From: JAAFIP01 sp031431335
Lineage (GTDB): Bacteria; Pseudomonadota; Gammaproteobacteria; Burkholderiales; Burkholderiaceae_C
Direction: 5' to 3'
NCBI GenBank assembly: GCA_031431335.1
Contig: JANPDG010000127.1
Coordinates: forward strand, 1-51,163
DNA length: 51,163 nt
Shown: positions 40,960 through 49,192 of the stretch, one piece after another
Numbering within the stretch: position 1 is the stretch's first letter
Layout: the number at the start of each line of letters is the position of its first letter
The notes under the pieces: model-generated
Told to the model about the DNA's origin: nothing
Database searches by the model: none
Seen by the model: only the letters and a program-made list of their open reading frames with translations
Translations under genes and position numbers: made by a program

Positions 40960-41862
40960 ATGAGCCGCCCCAGCTTTCCGGCCAAGATGCCTGCCGGAGG
41001 CGCGGCTGCGACCACTAAAGCACCCATCAAATCTCCCGGCCATACGATGGTCAATAAAGAAATAGCTACTAAAAATATAGCTAACTATCCAATATCTACG
41101 TCGGAAAACCGCAATTTTTCTTCACTAAAACTAACCAGTAAACCCGCTCCTAGCCCGGTCAGTAAACCGTTCGCAGCACTTGCGAGCAGTCCCAGTGGCC
41201 TAGAGTTTCATGCCGTGCGAAAGCGCATGGTAGAGAAGCTGGCAGCACAAGGCATCAGCGATGCGGCCGTGTTGCAAGCCATCGGCACCATCGAGCGCCA
41301 CCGCTTTGTCGACACCGCGCTCATAGCCCAGGCCTACGAAGACACCAGCTTGCCGATTGGCCTGGGCCAAACTATTTCTAAGCCCAATGTCGTGGCGCGC
41401 ATGATTGAGCTGCTCTTGCAAGGTGCTGCGTTGTCCAGCAGCCAAACGGCGGTGCGCACTGGGCGCGTGCTAGAGATTGGCACGGGCTGCGGCTACCAAG
41501 CTGCAGTGCTGGCCCAGCTGTGCAGCGAGGTCTACAGCATCGAGCGCCTGCGCGGCTTGCACGACAAAGCGCGTGACAATCTGCGCCCCTTCAAAATTGC
41601 CCGCCTGCACCTGCTGCTGGGTGACGGCATGCTGGGCTACGAGAAGGGCGCGCCCTATGCGGGCATCATTGCCGCAGCCGGCGGCGAGGCGATTCCGCCT
41701 GCTTGGGTGCAGCAGCTGGCCATGGGCGGGCGTATTGTGGCGCCCATGGTGACTGCGGGAGGGGCGCAAGCCTTGGTGGTACTGGATAAAACGCAACAAG
41801 GCGTAACGCAAACTGTGCTCGAAGCAGTGCACTTTGTGCCCTTAAAATCGGGTGTAATGTAA
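40960..41862 (+). CDS. pcm: Protein-L-isoaspartate O-methyltransferase with repeat-derived N-terminal extension
   Basis: A 300-residue methyltransferase that uses S-adenosylmethionine to start repair of isoaspartyl residues. The catalytic part begins near FHAVRKRMVEKLAAQGI (about residue 84). The SAM motif VLEIGTGCGYQAAVLAQL is at about 170-187, with LPIGLGQTISKPNVVARM just before. The first 80 or so residues are a Ser/Lys/Pro-rich extension not needed by E. coli Pcm (208 residues). Inside it, NIANYPISTSENRNFSSL is encoded by dispersed repeat copy 9. No signal peptide is seen. The ATG at 40960 has only a modest ribosome-binding site, and coupling to surE is likely. Confidence 0.93.
   Translation: MSRPSFPAKMPAGGAAATTKAPIKSPGHTMVNKEIATKNIANYPISTSENRNFSSLKLTSKPAPSPVSKPFAALASSPSGLEFHAVRKRMVEKLAAQGISDAAVLQAIGTIERHRFVDTALIAQAYEDTSLPIGLGQTISKPNVVARMIELLLQGAALSSSQTAVRTGRVLEIGTGCGYQAAVLAQLCSEVYSIERLRGLHDKARDNLRPFKIARLHLLLGDGMLGYEKGAPYAGIIAAAGGEAIPPAWVQQLAMGGRIVAPMVTAGGAQALVVLDKTQQGVTQTVLEAVHFVPLKSGVM
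41060..41120 (+). repeat. Dispersed ISTSE-type repeat, copy 9 (inside pcm)
   Basis: Sense to pcm: ACTAAAAATATAGCTAACTA, TCCAATATCTACGTCGG, AAAACCGCAATTTTTCTTC. The frame is IANYPISTSENRNFSS. TATCCA stands where intergenic copies carry TATTGA, so no stop arises. The tail TTTTTCTTC recalls copies 1 and 3. Confidence 0.88.
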
Positions 41863-41896
41863 GCAATATCCGCACAGCGGTGAAACGGGGTTTTGA

Positions 41897-42832
41897 ATGA
41901 TGGCGCAGCAACAATTTGTAGGACTTAAAACAGCATTTTTATGGACTGTGTTGGCCGCCAGCGTGCTAGCAGCAGGTTGCAGCAGCCGCGTGGGCCTGAA
42001 CCGAGCGCCTGTCGAAGACCGCGGTACGCCGTCTGCCAGCGCAGCTGCAGGCTCGTCTAGCGCAGTGCCCGGTGCCACAACAACCGTCAGTCTTAAGCCC
42101 TTGCCCGGTATCGAAAACTTGGGCAAGCCCGGCTACTATGCCGTGCGCCCCGGCGACACCATGATCCGTATTGGCCTGGAAACCGGTCAAAACTGGCGCG
42201 ACATCACCCGCTGGAACGGGCTGGACAACCCCAACGTCATCGAAGTAGGCCAAGTGCTGCGCGTGATTCCGCCAGGCACTGCCAGCGTGACCGAGTCAGG
42301 CGCACGCCCTGTGGTCGCGCCTGTGCCCGTGGTGGCCACCAACTTGCCAGCGGTGGGGGCGCGTCCGGCGTCAGCCCCGCTCGGTACGTCGAGCACTGCC
42401 GCCACACCAGCGCCAGCTCCGGTCGCTGCTGCCCCGTTGCCGCCAGCGTCGTCCGCAGGTGACGACGATGTCGCTTGGATCTGGCCTGCCTCAGGCAGTT
42501 TGATCGCTGGCTTTGACGAAGCAAAAAACAAAGGCCTCGACCTGGCAGGCAAGCTGGGCGACCCCGTGCTCGCTGCAGGCGACGGACGCGTGGTGTATGC
42601 AGGTGCGGGCCTGCGCGGCTATGGCAATCTGGTGATCTTGAAGCACAACAACACCTATTTGACCGCCTACGCACACAACCAAACCTTGCTGGTCAAAGAA
42701 GACCAAACTGTCCGCAAAGGCCAAAAAATTGCCGAAATGGGCCAAAGCGATGCAGACCGCGTCAAGCTGCACTTTGAGATTCGCCGCCAAGGCAAACCAG
42801 TGGATCCTGCGCGCTACTTGCCTGCACGTTAG
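41897..42832 (+). CDS. nlpD: NlpD-type lipoprotein: LysM plus degenerate LytM/M23 domain
   Basis: 311 residues. A lipobox LAAGC near residue 28 marks an outer-membrane lipoprotein. A LysM domain (about 79-124, YYAVRPGDTMIRIGLETGQ) is followed by an Ala/Pro linker (125-190) and a LytM domain (about 193-309). The usual first metal ligand His is missing: NKGLDLAG stands where active enzymes have H-x-G-x-D, so this is probably a catalytically dead amidase activator of cell separation, as in EnvC/NlpD. LHFEIR is retained. rpoS, which often follows nlpD in gamma- and betaproteobacteria, is absent here. Confidence 0.93.
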   Translation: MMAQQQFVGLKTAFLWTVLAASVLAAGCSSRVGLNRAPVEDRGTPSASAAAGSSSAVPGATTTVSLKPLPGIENLGKPGYYAVRPGDTMIRIGLETGQNWRDITRWNGLDNPNVIEVGQVLRVIPPGTASVTESGARPVVAPVPVVATNLPAVGARPASAPLGTSSTAATPAPAPVAAAPLPPASSAGDDDVAWIWPASGSLIAGFDEAKNKGLDLAGKLGDPVLAAGDGRVVYAGAGLRGYGNLVILKHNNTYLTAYAHNQTLLVKEDQTVRKGQKIAEMGQSDADRVKLHFEIRRQGKPVDPARYLPAR

Positions 42833-42851
42833 ATTTTTTTAATCTCACCCC

Positions 42852-42888
42852 AAGCTGCGCTGAGCAACATGTTCAACGCAGCTTTTTT
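42852..42888 (+). terminator. Intrinsic terminator after nlpD
   Basis: AAGCTGCG (42852-42859) pairs with CGCAGCTT (42877-42884) around a 17-base loop, then a run of T (TTTTTTTG). It closes the surE / pcm / nlpD transcript. Confidence 0.8.
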
Positions 42889-42920
42889 TGACTATTTTTT
42901 GATCTTCAGAGGGTATCTAA

Positions 42921-43718
42921 ATGACTTGGCCTGTACTGGTATTTGACATTGAATCCATCCCCGACGTTGCAGGCTTGCGCGCTATCGGTGGCGAGCCACT
43001 AGGGCAAACTGATGCGCAGGTCTATGAGGCTTGGGTTACAGACCGAAAGGCAGCAGGCAAGTCAGACTTCATGCCCCTGCACCTGCAGCGCATTTTGTGC
43101 ATCAGCGCCGTGTTTCGCAATTCCGATGGGCTCAAAATTCATTCGCTGGTGGACAAAGACGACAAGTCCGAAGGCAAAATCATCCAGCAGTTTTTTAACA
43201 TCATTGAAAAGCATGTGCCCCAACTGGTCAGCTGGAATGGCGGCGGATTTGACCTGCCGGTACTGCACTATCGAGGCCTCAAGCATGGTGTAGTGGCCGA
43301 CAAATACTGGGAGCTGGGCGAGGGCGGCGGCTACGGCGACAAAGAGTTCAAGTGGAACAACTACATTAGCCGCTACCACATGCGCCACCTTGATTTGATG
43401 GACTTGCTGGCCATGTACCAGCCCAAAAACAACGCTCCGCTAGACGCTATGGCCAAGCTGTGCGGCTTTCCAGGCAAGCTGGGAATGGATGGCAGCCGGG
43501 TCTATCCCCAATACTTGGCAGGCAAGACCGACGACATCCGCCGCTACTGCGAAACCGATGTCATGAACACCTATTTAGTCTACGCGCGGTTTCAAAAAAT
43601 GCGCGGTGGGTTTACTGAGGCCGAATACGACCAAGAGATTGCGTATGTTAAAGAAACACTAGGCAACCTTGCGCCCACGGAATCGCATTGGGATGAGTAT
43701 TTGAAGGCTTGGGTTTAA
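42921..43718 (+). CDS. Predicted 3'-5' exonuclease, PolB-exonuclease-like (DnaQ fold)
   Basis: A 265-residue DnaQ-fold nuclease. Exo I is VFDIESIPD (D9, E11); Exo II is SWNGGGFDLPVLHYRG; Exo III is RRYCETDVMNTYLVY. These place it in the PF10108-like predicted exonuclease group found across proteobacteria. It should remove nucleotides from 3' ends with two metal ions; its cellular role is not defined. AGAGGG lies seven bases before the ATG. In related genomes this gene often follows nlpD, as here. Confidence 0.93.
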   Translation: MTWPVLVFDIESIPDVAGLRAIGGEPLGQTDAQVYEAWVTDRKAAGKSDFMPLHLQRILCISAVFRNSDGLKIHSLVDKDDKSEGKIIQQFFNIIEKHVPQLVSWNGGGFDLPVLHYRGLKHGVVADKYWELGEGGGYGDKEFKWNNYISRYHMRHLDLMDLLAMYQPKNNAPLDAMAKLCGFPGKLGMDGSRVYPQYLAGKTDDIRRYCETDVMNTYLVYARFQKMRGGFTEAEYDQEIAYVKETLGNLAPTESHWDEYLKAWV

Positions 43719-43817
43719 TCTATTTTAGATTTCAAAATAATATCGCATCTTTCGCTTTCAAGCATCAGTACCTTCATACGATTCGTTGATGATGTACAAA
43801 TTCAAAATAGCGGGAAA

Positions 43818-44378
43818 TTAAAACTGCTCTAAAAATTTAGCGCCAATCGTTTGCAACTGTGTGGGCCTGCCCTCTGGCTTGCACATATCGGCGGTGCGAA
43901 AGCCCGGCGTGGCCATGCCATCTTTAATGCGCACGATGTCGTAGTCAAAACCACAGAATTTGACGCTTTTCATGAACAAGCAATTGCTGCCCGATACATC
44001 GCGCTGCACACCCACAGTGAACTTGCCATCGGCGCATAGCGCAGCAGCGCTGGCTCCGCGTGGGCTGTCTAGCGTGAACAAAATGCGCTCAAAGCTCACC
44101 TTGGCCTGGATCGTATCGGCCACGCCAACAGCAGGCGCGCCCGTCTCGACCTTGCCTTTGAACACAATGCTGTGCATCGACTGCAAGCATTGCGCATCCG
44201 CAAAGAACTTGTATTGCGTGATGTGGCCGTCTGCGCCCAATAAACAGATGCGGGGCTAGTGCGAAATTTCTTGCGTAGGCTTTGTATTTGTGCTTGCGGC
44301 CATTGCTTGGGTGATTCGCATGGTCTCCACGCGCTGCATCGCATAACCAAACGAAGCCAGAGCGCCACAAACGAGCTA
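43818..44378 (-). pseudogene. Decayed gene for a small secreted protein (two in-frame stops)
   Basis: The frame 43818-44240 encodes about 140 residues (GADGHITQYKFFADAQC ... GVADTIQAKVSFERILFTLD) but can start only at TTG. In the same frame upstream, TAG at 44256-44258 interrupts, and before it 39 codons read LVCGALASFGYAMQRVET..., a signal-peptide-like stretch that is itself cut by TAG at 44376-44378. So signal peptide and body are in one frame, broken by two stops. The product family is not recognised; the body has paired cysteines, as in secreted proteins. Alternatively only the 3' part is expressed from TTG. Confidence 0.55.
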
Positions 44379-44709
44379 GCTTTTGCAGGCATCGTAGCGC
44401 CGGCGAAAAACGGTCAACGAAACAAGCTCTTGGTCAGCAATATTCAGCCGCTGGCATGTCACTTGGCGCAAAGCTTCGGACAAATGATCGAAAGCGGGAG
44501 CTTGATTTCGTGCAAACGAACGGAGCCGAGAAAGGAAGAAGAATTCATGGCTTGGGCACACCTTCAAGACATGCAGGAAGACAGGATAACAATGAAAGTC
44601 TTGGCAAACTTGCCAACCCATCAAAACTTACTGCTTCAATGACACGTAGTTATATCTTAAAGCTGCACACCCTATAACCGCCTTCAAATGTTTGCAATCG
44701 CCAGCATTT
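44379..44709. other. No recognisable gene; likely relic DNA at an accessory-region border
   Basis: 330 bases between the decayed gene and the flavoprotein gene. Short frames on both strands lack ribosome-binding sites, domain patterns and mutual support. No terminal repeats or transposase motifs were seen. It marks the change from conserved housekeeping order to the accessory cluster. Confidence 0.5.
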
Positions 44710-46335
44710 TCACGAATCGCCTATGCGTACAAAATCCCACACTTTGGAAATCACGACGGCCCCCTCACCAACTGAGGATGCTACGCGCTTGACTGACCCC
44801 GAGCGAACATCCCCCACTGCAAATATGCCAGGGCAGGATGTGCCGTAGGGTGAAGATGCGCCCACAGCTTCACCTGTTCGTACAAATTTTTTCTCATCCA
44901 GCTCGACTAATCCTGAAAGCCATTCGGTATACGGGCTTGCACCAACCATGATGAACACAGCACTGCTTTGGATATCTTTCGCTGGTTCATCTTTTTCTGT
45001 AACTGTTACGCTTTGAAGTCGGTCGGTGCCATGAAGCTTAGAGATTTCACTCTGATAATGGATCGTGATCGCTGCGTCAGCCATCAGGCGATTTGTCAAG
45101 TAGTCCGACATGGAATCTGCAAGTGAAGTTCCGCGCACCAGCAAATGCACATGCTTGGCCGCGCGGGCAAGATACATGGCGGCTTGTCCGGCTGAGTTTC
45201 CACCCCCCACCACAATCGCCTCGGTATCCCTGCTATAACGCGCTTCGATATCGGTGGCGGCATAGAACACACCAGCCCCTTCAAAAATCTCCAACCGATC
45301 AATAGGAAGCCGGCGATACTGCACACCCGTCGCAACAACGACCGATCTTGCGCAGACCTGCGCACCATCATCATCCATCGTTGCGATAAAAATGCCATCA
45401 TCCCGCTTGGCAAGTGCGTTCACGCGGTGCGGCATGGCAAACTTCGTACCAAATTTCATGGCTTGAATTTCTCCACGCCAGACCAAATCAGCACCAGAGA
45501 TGCCCGTTGGAAACCCCATATAGTTTTCTATTCGACTCGATGCGCCAGCTTGACCGCCAATAGCAATATCCTCCACCACGAGCGCTGTCAACCCCTCAGC
45601 ACCGGCGTAGACACCGGCAGAAACACCCGCTGGCCCACCCCCCACAATCAGGGTGTCAAAGACCACGCCATCTTCTATTTGCAAATCGAGCGATAAAAGT
45701 TTGGCTACCATCAAAGGTGTCGGATCGACCAGTACTTGGGAACCTCCCAAAATAACATTCGGACGATCTGCGGCATCGGCGCAACCGATACAAAATTTCT
45801 TAGCTTCTGGGCTGCCAATGCGCGCGGTTCTGTAAGGGATTTTGTTGCGGCTTGCAAAGATTGCAATCCGACCAATATTCTTATTCTCATCAGCGCCGAT
45901 CAGGCTCAAAGAACTATCACTGGATTCAATCTGCCTGCGCCGCCGCGCGGCCAGAACACTCAAAATAATATCTGACAGCTCTGGAATCTTCGCCATCAAT
46001 GCAATCAGCGGCTCTCGATCAACAGCAATGGCTGTCACGTCTTGCGCAGCGCGTAGCGCAAGTGTTTGCACGCCGCTACTTAAAAACGAAATTTCTCCAG
46101 TGAATTGATTCGCTCCAAGCGTGCTGGGCAGATAACGCTCAAGCGTGATGGGGTCAACAACCTCGATCTCACCCGAGAGGATGTAATGCAAGCGAGTCAG
46201 TCGACTGCCGACTGCTCCAATCATGTCCCCTTTAGAAAAGGCTGTCTCCACACCAATCTGGCGCATTGCCGCCACATGCTCCGGCAGCAAAGGCGTTCGC
46301 CTCATTTGGCTTAGATCGCCCGCAAAGGATTCCAT
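44710..46335 (-). CDS. Cyclic-nucleotide-binding domain fused to a thioredoxin-reductase-like flavoprotein
   Basis: 541 residues in three parts. First, a cyclic-nucleotide-binding-like domain (about 15-130; SRLTRLHYILSGEIEVVD, GEISFLSSGVQTLALRAAQ). Second, a glutaredoxin/thioredoxin-like segment (about 155-212, IAIFASRNKIPYR ... ILGGSQVLVDPT). Third, a TrxB-like domain: FAD motif VGGGPAGVSAG (231-241), NADPH motif VVGGGNSAGQAAMYLA (375-390) and GIFAVGDVRSGSVKRVAS. The redox CxxC of thioredoxin reductase is missing: GAGVFYAATDIEA (353-365) has no cysteine. So disulfide reduction by the usual route is unlikely; an NADPH-dependent ferredoxin/flavin reductase role is possible. It is the last gene of a minus-strand cluster. 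Confidence 0.9.
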   Translation of the reverse strand: MESFAGDLSQMRRTPLLPEHVAAMRQIGVETAFSKGDMIGAVGSRLTRLHYILSGEIEVVDPITLERYLPSTLGANQFTGEISFLSSGVQTLALRAAQDVTAIAVDREPLIALMAKIPELSDIILSVLAARRRRQIESSDSSLSLIGADENKNIGRIAIFASRNKIPYRTARIGSPEAKKFCIGCADAADRPNVILGGSQVLVDPTPLMVAKLLSLDLQIEDGVVFDTLIVGGGPAGVSAGVYAGAEGLTALVVEDIAIGGQAGASSRIENYMGFPTGISGADLVWRGEIQAMKFGTKFAMPHRVNALAKRDDGIFIATMDDDGAQVCARSVVVATGVQYRRLPIDRLEIFEGAGVFYAATDIEARYSRDTEAIVVGGGNSAGQAAMYLARAAKHVHLLVRGTSLADSMSDYLTNRLMADAAITIHYQSEISKLHGTDRLQSVTVTEKDEPAKDIQSSAVFIMVGASPYTEWLSGLVELDEKKFVRTGEAVGASSPYGTSCPGIFAVGDVRSGSVKRVASSVGEGAVVISKVWDFVRIGDS

Positions 46336-46417
46336 GTTGACTCCGTTAGAGAATGATAATGCACCTCATACAGGTTAGTCACTGAATCAGATGGTGTGTC
46401 GATCCTACCGCAATGAA

Positions 46418-47221
46418 TTATCTTGCCAATTCAATCATCGCATCGGCCAATCGATTGGGTTGGCTCGCCTGCGGGGAATGCCCCGTCTCGACGGTTTGCG
46501 TTTGAGTGATATTCGTGCGTTGAATCATCATGTTTTGAAGCGTCGGCGAGACAGTCGCATCTTGCGCTGTGCGTATGTAAGCCTTGGGCACAGCACCAAA
46601 CTTTTCGGCACTGACTTGAACGGGTGTTCCAATCGGGCCAAGGGGTTCACGCACCATCGCTCCAGTCACCTGCGCTTGTTGCTCGGGGCTCCCGTCGTTG
46701 ATGAACAGCCGCGACTGATCGGTATTCAAAATAGTGGCAAACGAATAATCGGGTGCGATGACAAAACTTTTTTCTGTGAAGCCGTTGCTTTTATCCGATT
46801 CGGCCAACGCCTGCATGGAGTCGCCCGTCACGGGGACATAGGCCGCAACATAAATGAGCTTGCTGATCTTCTTTGGCAATGCCTCCGCCACCAGAGAGAT
46901 CGTCATGCCCCCAAAACTGTGGCCCACCAGCACGACAGGCTGTGTCTGTTGCTGGACTACTTGTTCAACCGTTTGGACATAGTTTGCAAGCGTCACCGCT
47001 TTGGCCGCAACACCTTCTGCATTGCGGCCCGGCAAGTTGACAGCGATTGCCGTGTGCCCTTTGGCGCGTAATGCGTCTGCAACAGCTGACCAGCTCTCAG
47101 CCGTCTGAAACGCACCGTGGACAATCACAAAAGTATCGGCGTGTGCGGTGGCGCCCATAGTTCCCAACGTAGTCACCACGCCAATGGTTGCGGATGTAGC
47201 AAGTGATTTCAATTTGTTCAT
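46418..47221 (-). CDS. Secreted alpha/beta hydrolase (EstC/salicylate-esterase-like)
   Basis: 267 residues from ATG 47221, with AAGGAA upstream; the ATG at 47254 would add eleven residues and hide the signal. The signal peptide is about 1-28 (cleavage after AHA). Seen: FVIVHGAFQTAESW (oxyanion region), the nucleophile GHSFGG (S102), and a C-terminal GHSPQASQPNRLA with the catalytic His. This belongs to the short hydrolases like EstC/pyrethroid hydrolase and plant methylesterases. The product is probably periplasmic. It lies between the flavoprotein and DJ-1 genes in the same direction. Confidence 0.88.
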   Translation of the reverse strand: MNKLKSLATSATIGVVTTLGTMGATAHADTFVIVHGAFQTAESWSAVADALRAKGHTAIAVNLPGRNAEGVAAKAVTLANYVQTVEQVVQQQTQPVVLVGHSFGGMTISLVAEALPKKISKLIYVAAYVPVTGDSMQALAESDKSNGFTEKSFVIAPDYSFATILNTDQSRLFINDGSPEQQAQVTGAMVREPLGPIGTPVQVSAEKFGAVPKAYIRTAQDATVSPTLQNMMIQRTNITQTQTVETGHSPQASQPNRLADAMIELAR

Positions 47222-47262
47222 TTCATTTCCTTGGGTTAAATTAGCTTGGGTCAAGTTGGGAG

Positions 47263-47976
47263 CTACGCACCAAGCGCAGCAATGACTTTGTGTGCCGCCG
47301 AAGCGGCCGACACCTGTTGCTGACCTGTGATTAAGTTGCCATCGCGCACCGCAAAAGGCACCAAATGACCGCCCGTAATGAAGTTGGTGTCCTCGATCTC
47401 TTTGGCCTCTGTCTCAATCCAGAAGGGTTGAATCTTTTGCCCCGCCGCGTGCTCAGCGTAACGCTCCTCAGAGTTAGCGAAACCGGTCCACGTCTTGCCC
47501 TTGACCAGCAAATCGCCGTTGGACAACGTGACTTTCAGCAAGACGCAGGTTCCATGGCAAACTGCACTGGTGATCTTGCCGCTTTCATAAAAAGACGCGA
47601 TGGTTTTATGAAGAGCCGCATCATTGATCATGGATACCATCGGCCCTTGACCACCCACGATGAACAGTGCGTCATAGTCGTCCATGTTGAGTGATGAAAG
47701 CTTTGGCGTGTTGGTAATCAACGCAGCAGTGATGGGCGATTTCTTAAACCCTAGCGACAGAATGTCACCCGCAGAATAGCCTGACTCATGCTCGGGATCA
47801 CTCCATCCGTCACCTGCAAGTGCGCCACCTTGCGGGGATGCGATGGTCACTTCGTAACCGGCATTGGTGAAAGCATGCCAGCTGTGGCTTAGCTCGGCCC
47901 ACCAAAAACCGATAGGCCACCCCGTGACTTGCGATACGGCGGGGTTAGAGGCAATCATGAGTATTTTCTTGGTCAT
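47263..47976 (-). CDS. DJ-1/PfpI-family protein (type 1 glutamine amidotransferase-like)
   Basis: A 237-residue protein of the large DJ-1/Hsp31-like branch. Nucleophile elbow SAVCHGTCVLL (C140, H141) with an acidic partner near WWAELSHSW (E28). ALFIVGGQGPMVSM and WTGFANSEERYAEHA are typical of Hsp31/glyoxalase III-like members. It may act on reactive carbonyls (methylglyoxal) or as a chaperone; the choice is not possible from sequence. AAGGAC precedes the ATG. Its place beside an epoxide hydrolase suits detoxification of electrophiles. Confidence 0.9.
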   Translation of the reverse strand: MTKKILMIASNPAVSQVTGWPIGFWWAELSHSWHAFTNAGYEVTIASPQGGALAGDGWSDPEHESGYSAGDILSLGFKKSPITAALITNTPKLSSLNMDDYDALFIVGGQGPMVSMINDAALHKTIASFYESGKITSAVCHGTCVLLKVTLSNGDLLVKGKTWTGFANSEERYAEHAAGQKIQPFWIETEAKEIEDTNFITGGHLVPFAVRDGNLITGQQQVSAASAAHKVIAALGA

Positions 47977-48066
47977 AGGTTTAGTCCTTAGGTTGTTGCG
48001 GGGAATGAAGAAAGAGTCAAAAATCCTGCAAGTGTGTGATGGGCAGCATATCGCTGCTAGCTGCGA

Positions 48067-49182
48067 TTAGTCCATCCCCCCGAACCAGTAAAAGATATCA
48101 TCGGCGACGATACCCGGTTCCTCCCATTCAAGGAAATGACCACCTCGGTCAATTTCGGTCCAGCGCTGCACGTTATAGCTGCGCTCGGCCCAGGCACGCG
48201 GAGTGGGGAACATGTCGTGTGGGGTCATGAGCATGGCAGTCGGCGTCATGACCCGACCCCATTGCCCTAGATCTCGGGCTGTCTCATAGTAGAGCCGCAT
48301 AGAGGAGCCGATAGTCCCCGTCGCCCAATAAAGCGTGAGGTTTGCCAGTAACCGGTCGCGACCGTAACGAGCGACGAAGTCGTCAGTGTCCGTCCAAGTG
48401 CGGAACTTTTCCAGCACCCAGGCAGCAAGGCCCGCAGGACTGTCGTTCAGCGCGACGGCAACGGTGTCTGGTTTTGAGGAATGCAGCATCGCATAGGCCA
48501 TCTCGGATTGCATCCAAGTTTGGGCTTGCTGCACAAACGCGGCCTCCTCTGGTGAAAGGTCCGCTGGAACAAAGCCGATGTAGGGGTTCGTCCCGGACAT
48601 ATGCAATCCGATCAGCCGGTCGGGCGATTGCAGCGCCATCTGCTGCAGGACCCCAGCGCCAAGGTCACTGCCACGCCCAGCAAAGCGGTTATAGCCCAAC
48701 ACCTCGGTCATCAGCCGCGTCATCAGTCCCGCAATCCGGGCAACGCTTGTTCCCCGCGCTTGCGGCTGCGACGAGAAGCCGAAGCCCGGCAACGAGGGGA
48801 TGATCACGTCGAAGCTTACTCCGTCCCGCTCGGCCGTCAGCAACGGAATGAGATCAGTCATCTGCAGGAACGTGGAGGGCCATCCATGCAGAACGAGAAG
48901 CGGGATGCGTCGGACACCGGCTCCGTGGGCGTGTACGAAGTGGATCGTATCGCCGTCAATCTCAGCAGTGAATTGCGGCAACGCATTCAGATCGCGCTCG
49001 ACGCTGCGCCAGTCGAAGTCCTTGGCCCAGTGCTCGACCAGCGGGCGGAGTGCGTCGGTGTCGATACCGTAGTCCCAGCCGGTCCCCGCGATGCGGCCGG
49101 ACCAGCGGGTTTGTCGCAGGTGGGTCTCGAGATCCGCGAGCACGGGTTCAGGCACGGCGATGGTGAAGGGCTTGGCGGTCAT
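48067..49182 (-). CDS. Epoxide hydrolase family protein (EHN domain)
   Basis: 371 residues from ATG 49182 (AGAGA eight bases upstream), ten bases after the preceding stop. An N-terminal EHN domain (about 5-95) is followed by the alpha/beta hydrolase core: HGWPSTFLQM (99-108, oxyanion HGWP), PSLPGFGFSS, the nucleophile GRGSDLGAGV (D173) and the C-terminal His in DRGGHFLEWEEP. This is the microsomal/juvenile-hormone epoxide-hydrolase class, which opens epoxides to diols. Codon use appears more GC-rich than in the neighbouring genes, a hint of recent transfer. Confidence 0.92.
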   Translation of the reverse strand: MTAKPFTIAVPEPVLADLETHLRQTRWSGRIAGTGWDYGIDTDALRPLVEHWAKDFDWRSVERDLNALPQFTAEIDGDTIHFVHAHGAGVRRIPLLVLHGWPSTFLQMTDLIPLLTAERDGVSFDVIIPSLPGFGFSSQPQARGTSVARIAGLMTRLMTEVLGYNRFAGRGSDLGAGVLQQMALQSPDRLIGLHMSGTNPYIGFVPADLSPEEAAFVQQAQTWMQSEMAYAMLHSSKPDTVAVALNDSPAGLAAWVLEKFRTWTDTDDFVARYGRDRLLANLTLYWATGTIGSSMRLYYETARDLGQWGRVMTPTAMLMTPHDMFPTPRAWAERSYNVQRWTEIDRGGHFLEWEEPGIVADDIFYWFGGMD

Positions 49183-49192
49183 GGCGGTCTCT

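Noticed and set aside
2072..41120. Dispersed repeats considered as a CRISPR array
   Set aside because: The copies are scattered over 39 kb, not regularly spaced, are in both orientations, and there are no spacers or cas genes.
44259..44642. A 127-codon plus-strand frame in the gap before the flavoprotein gene
   Set aside because: No ribosome-binding site, no domain and mixed composition; it crosses the decayed minus-strand gene.
46391..47071. A 226-codon plus-strand frame opposite the secreted hydrolase
   Set aside because: It has no family pattern; the hydrolase on the minus strand has a signal peptide and GHSFGG elbow.
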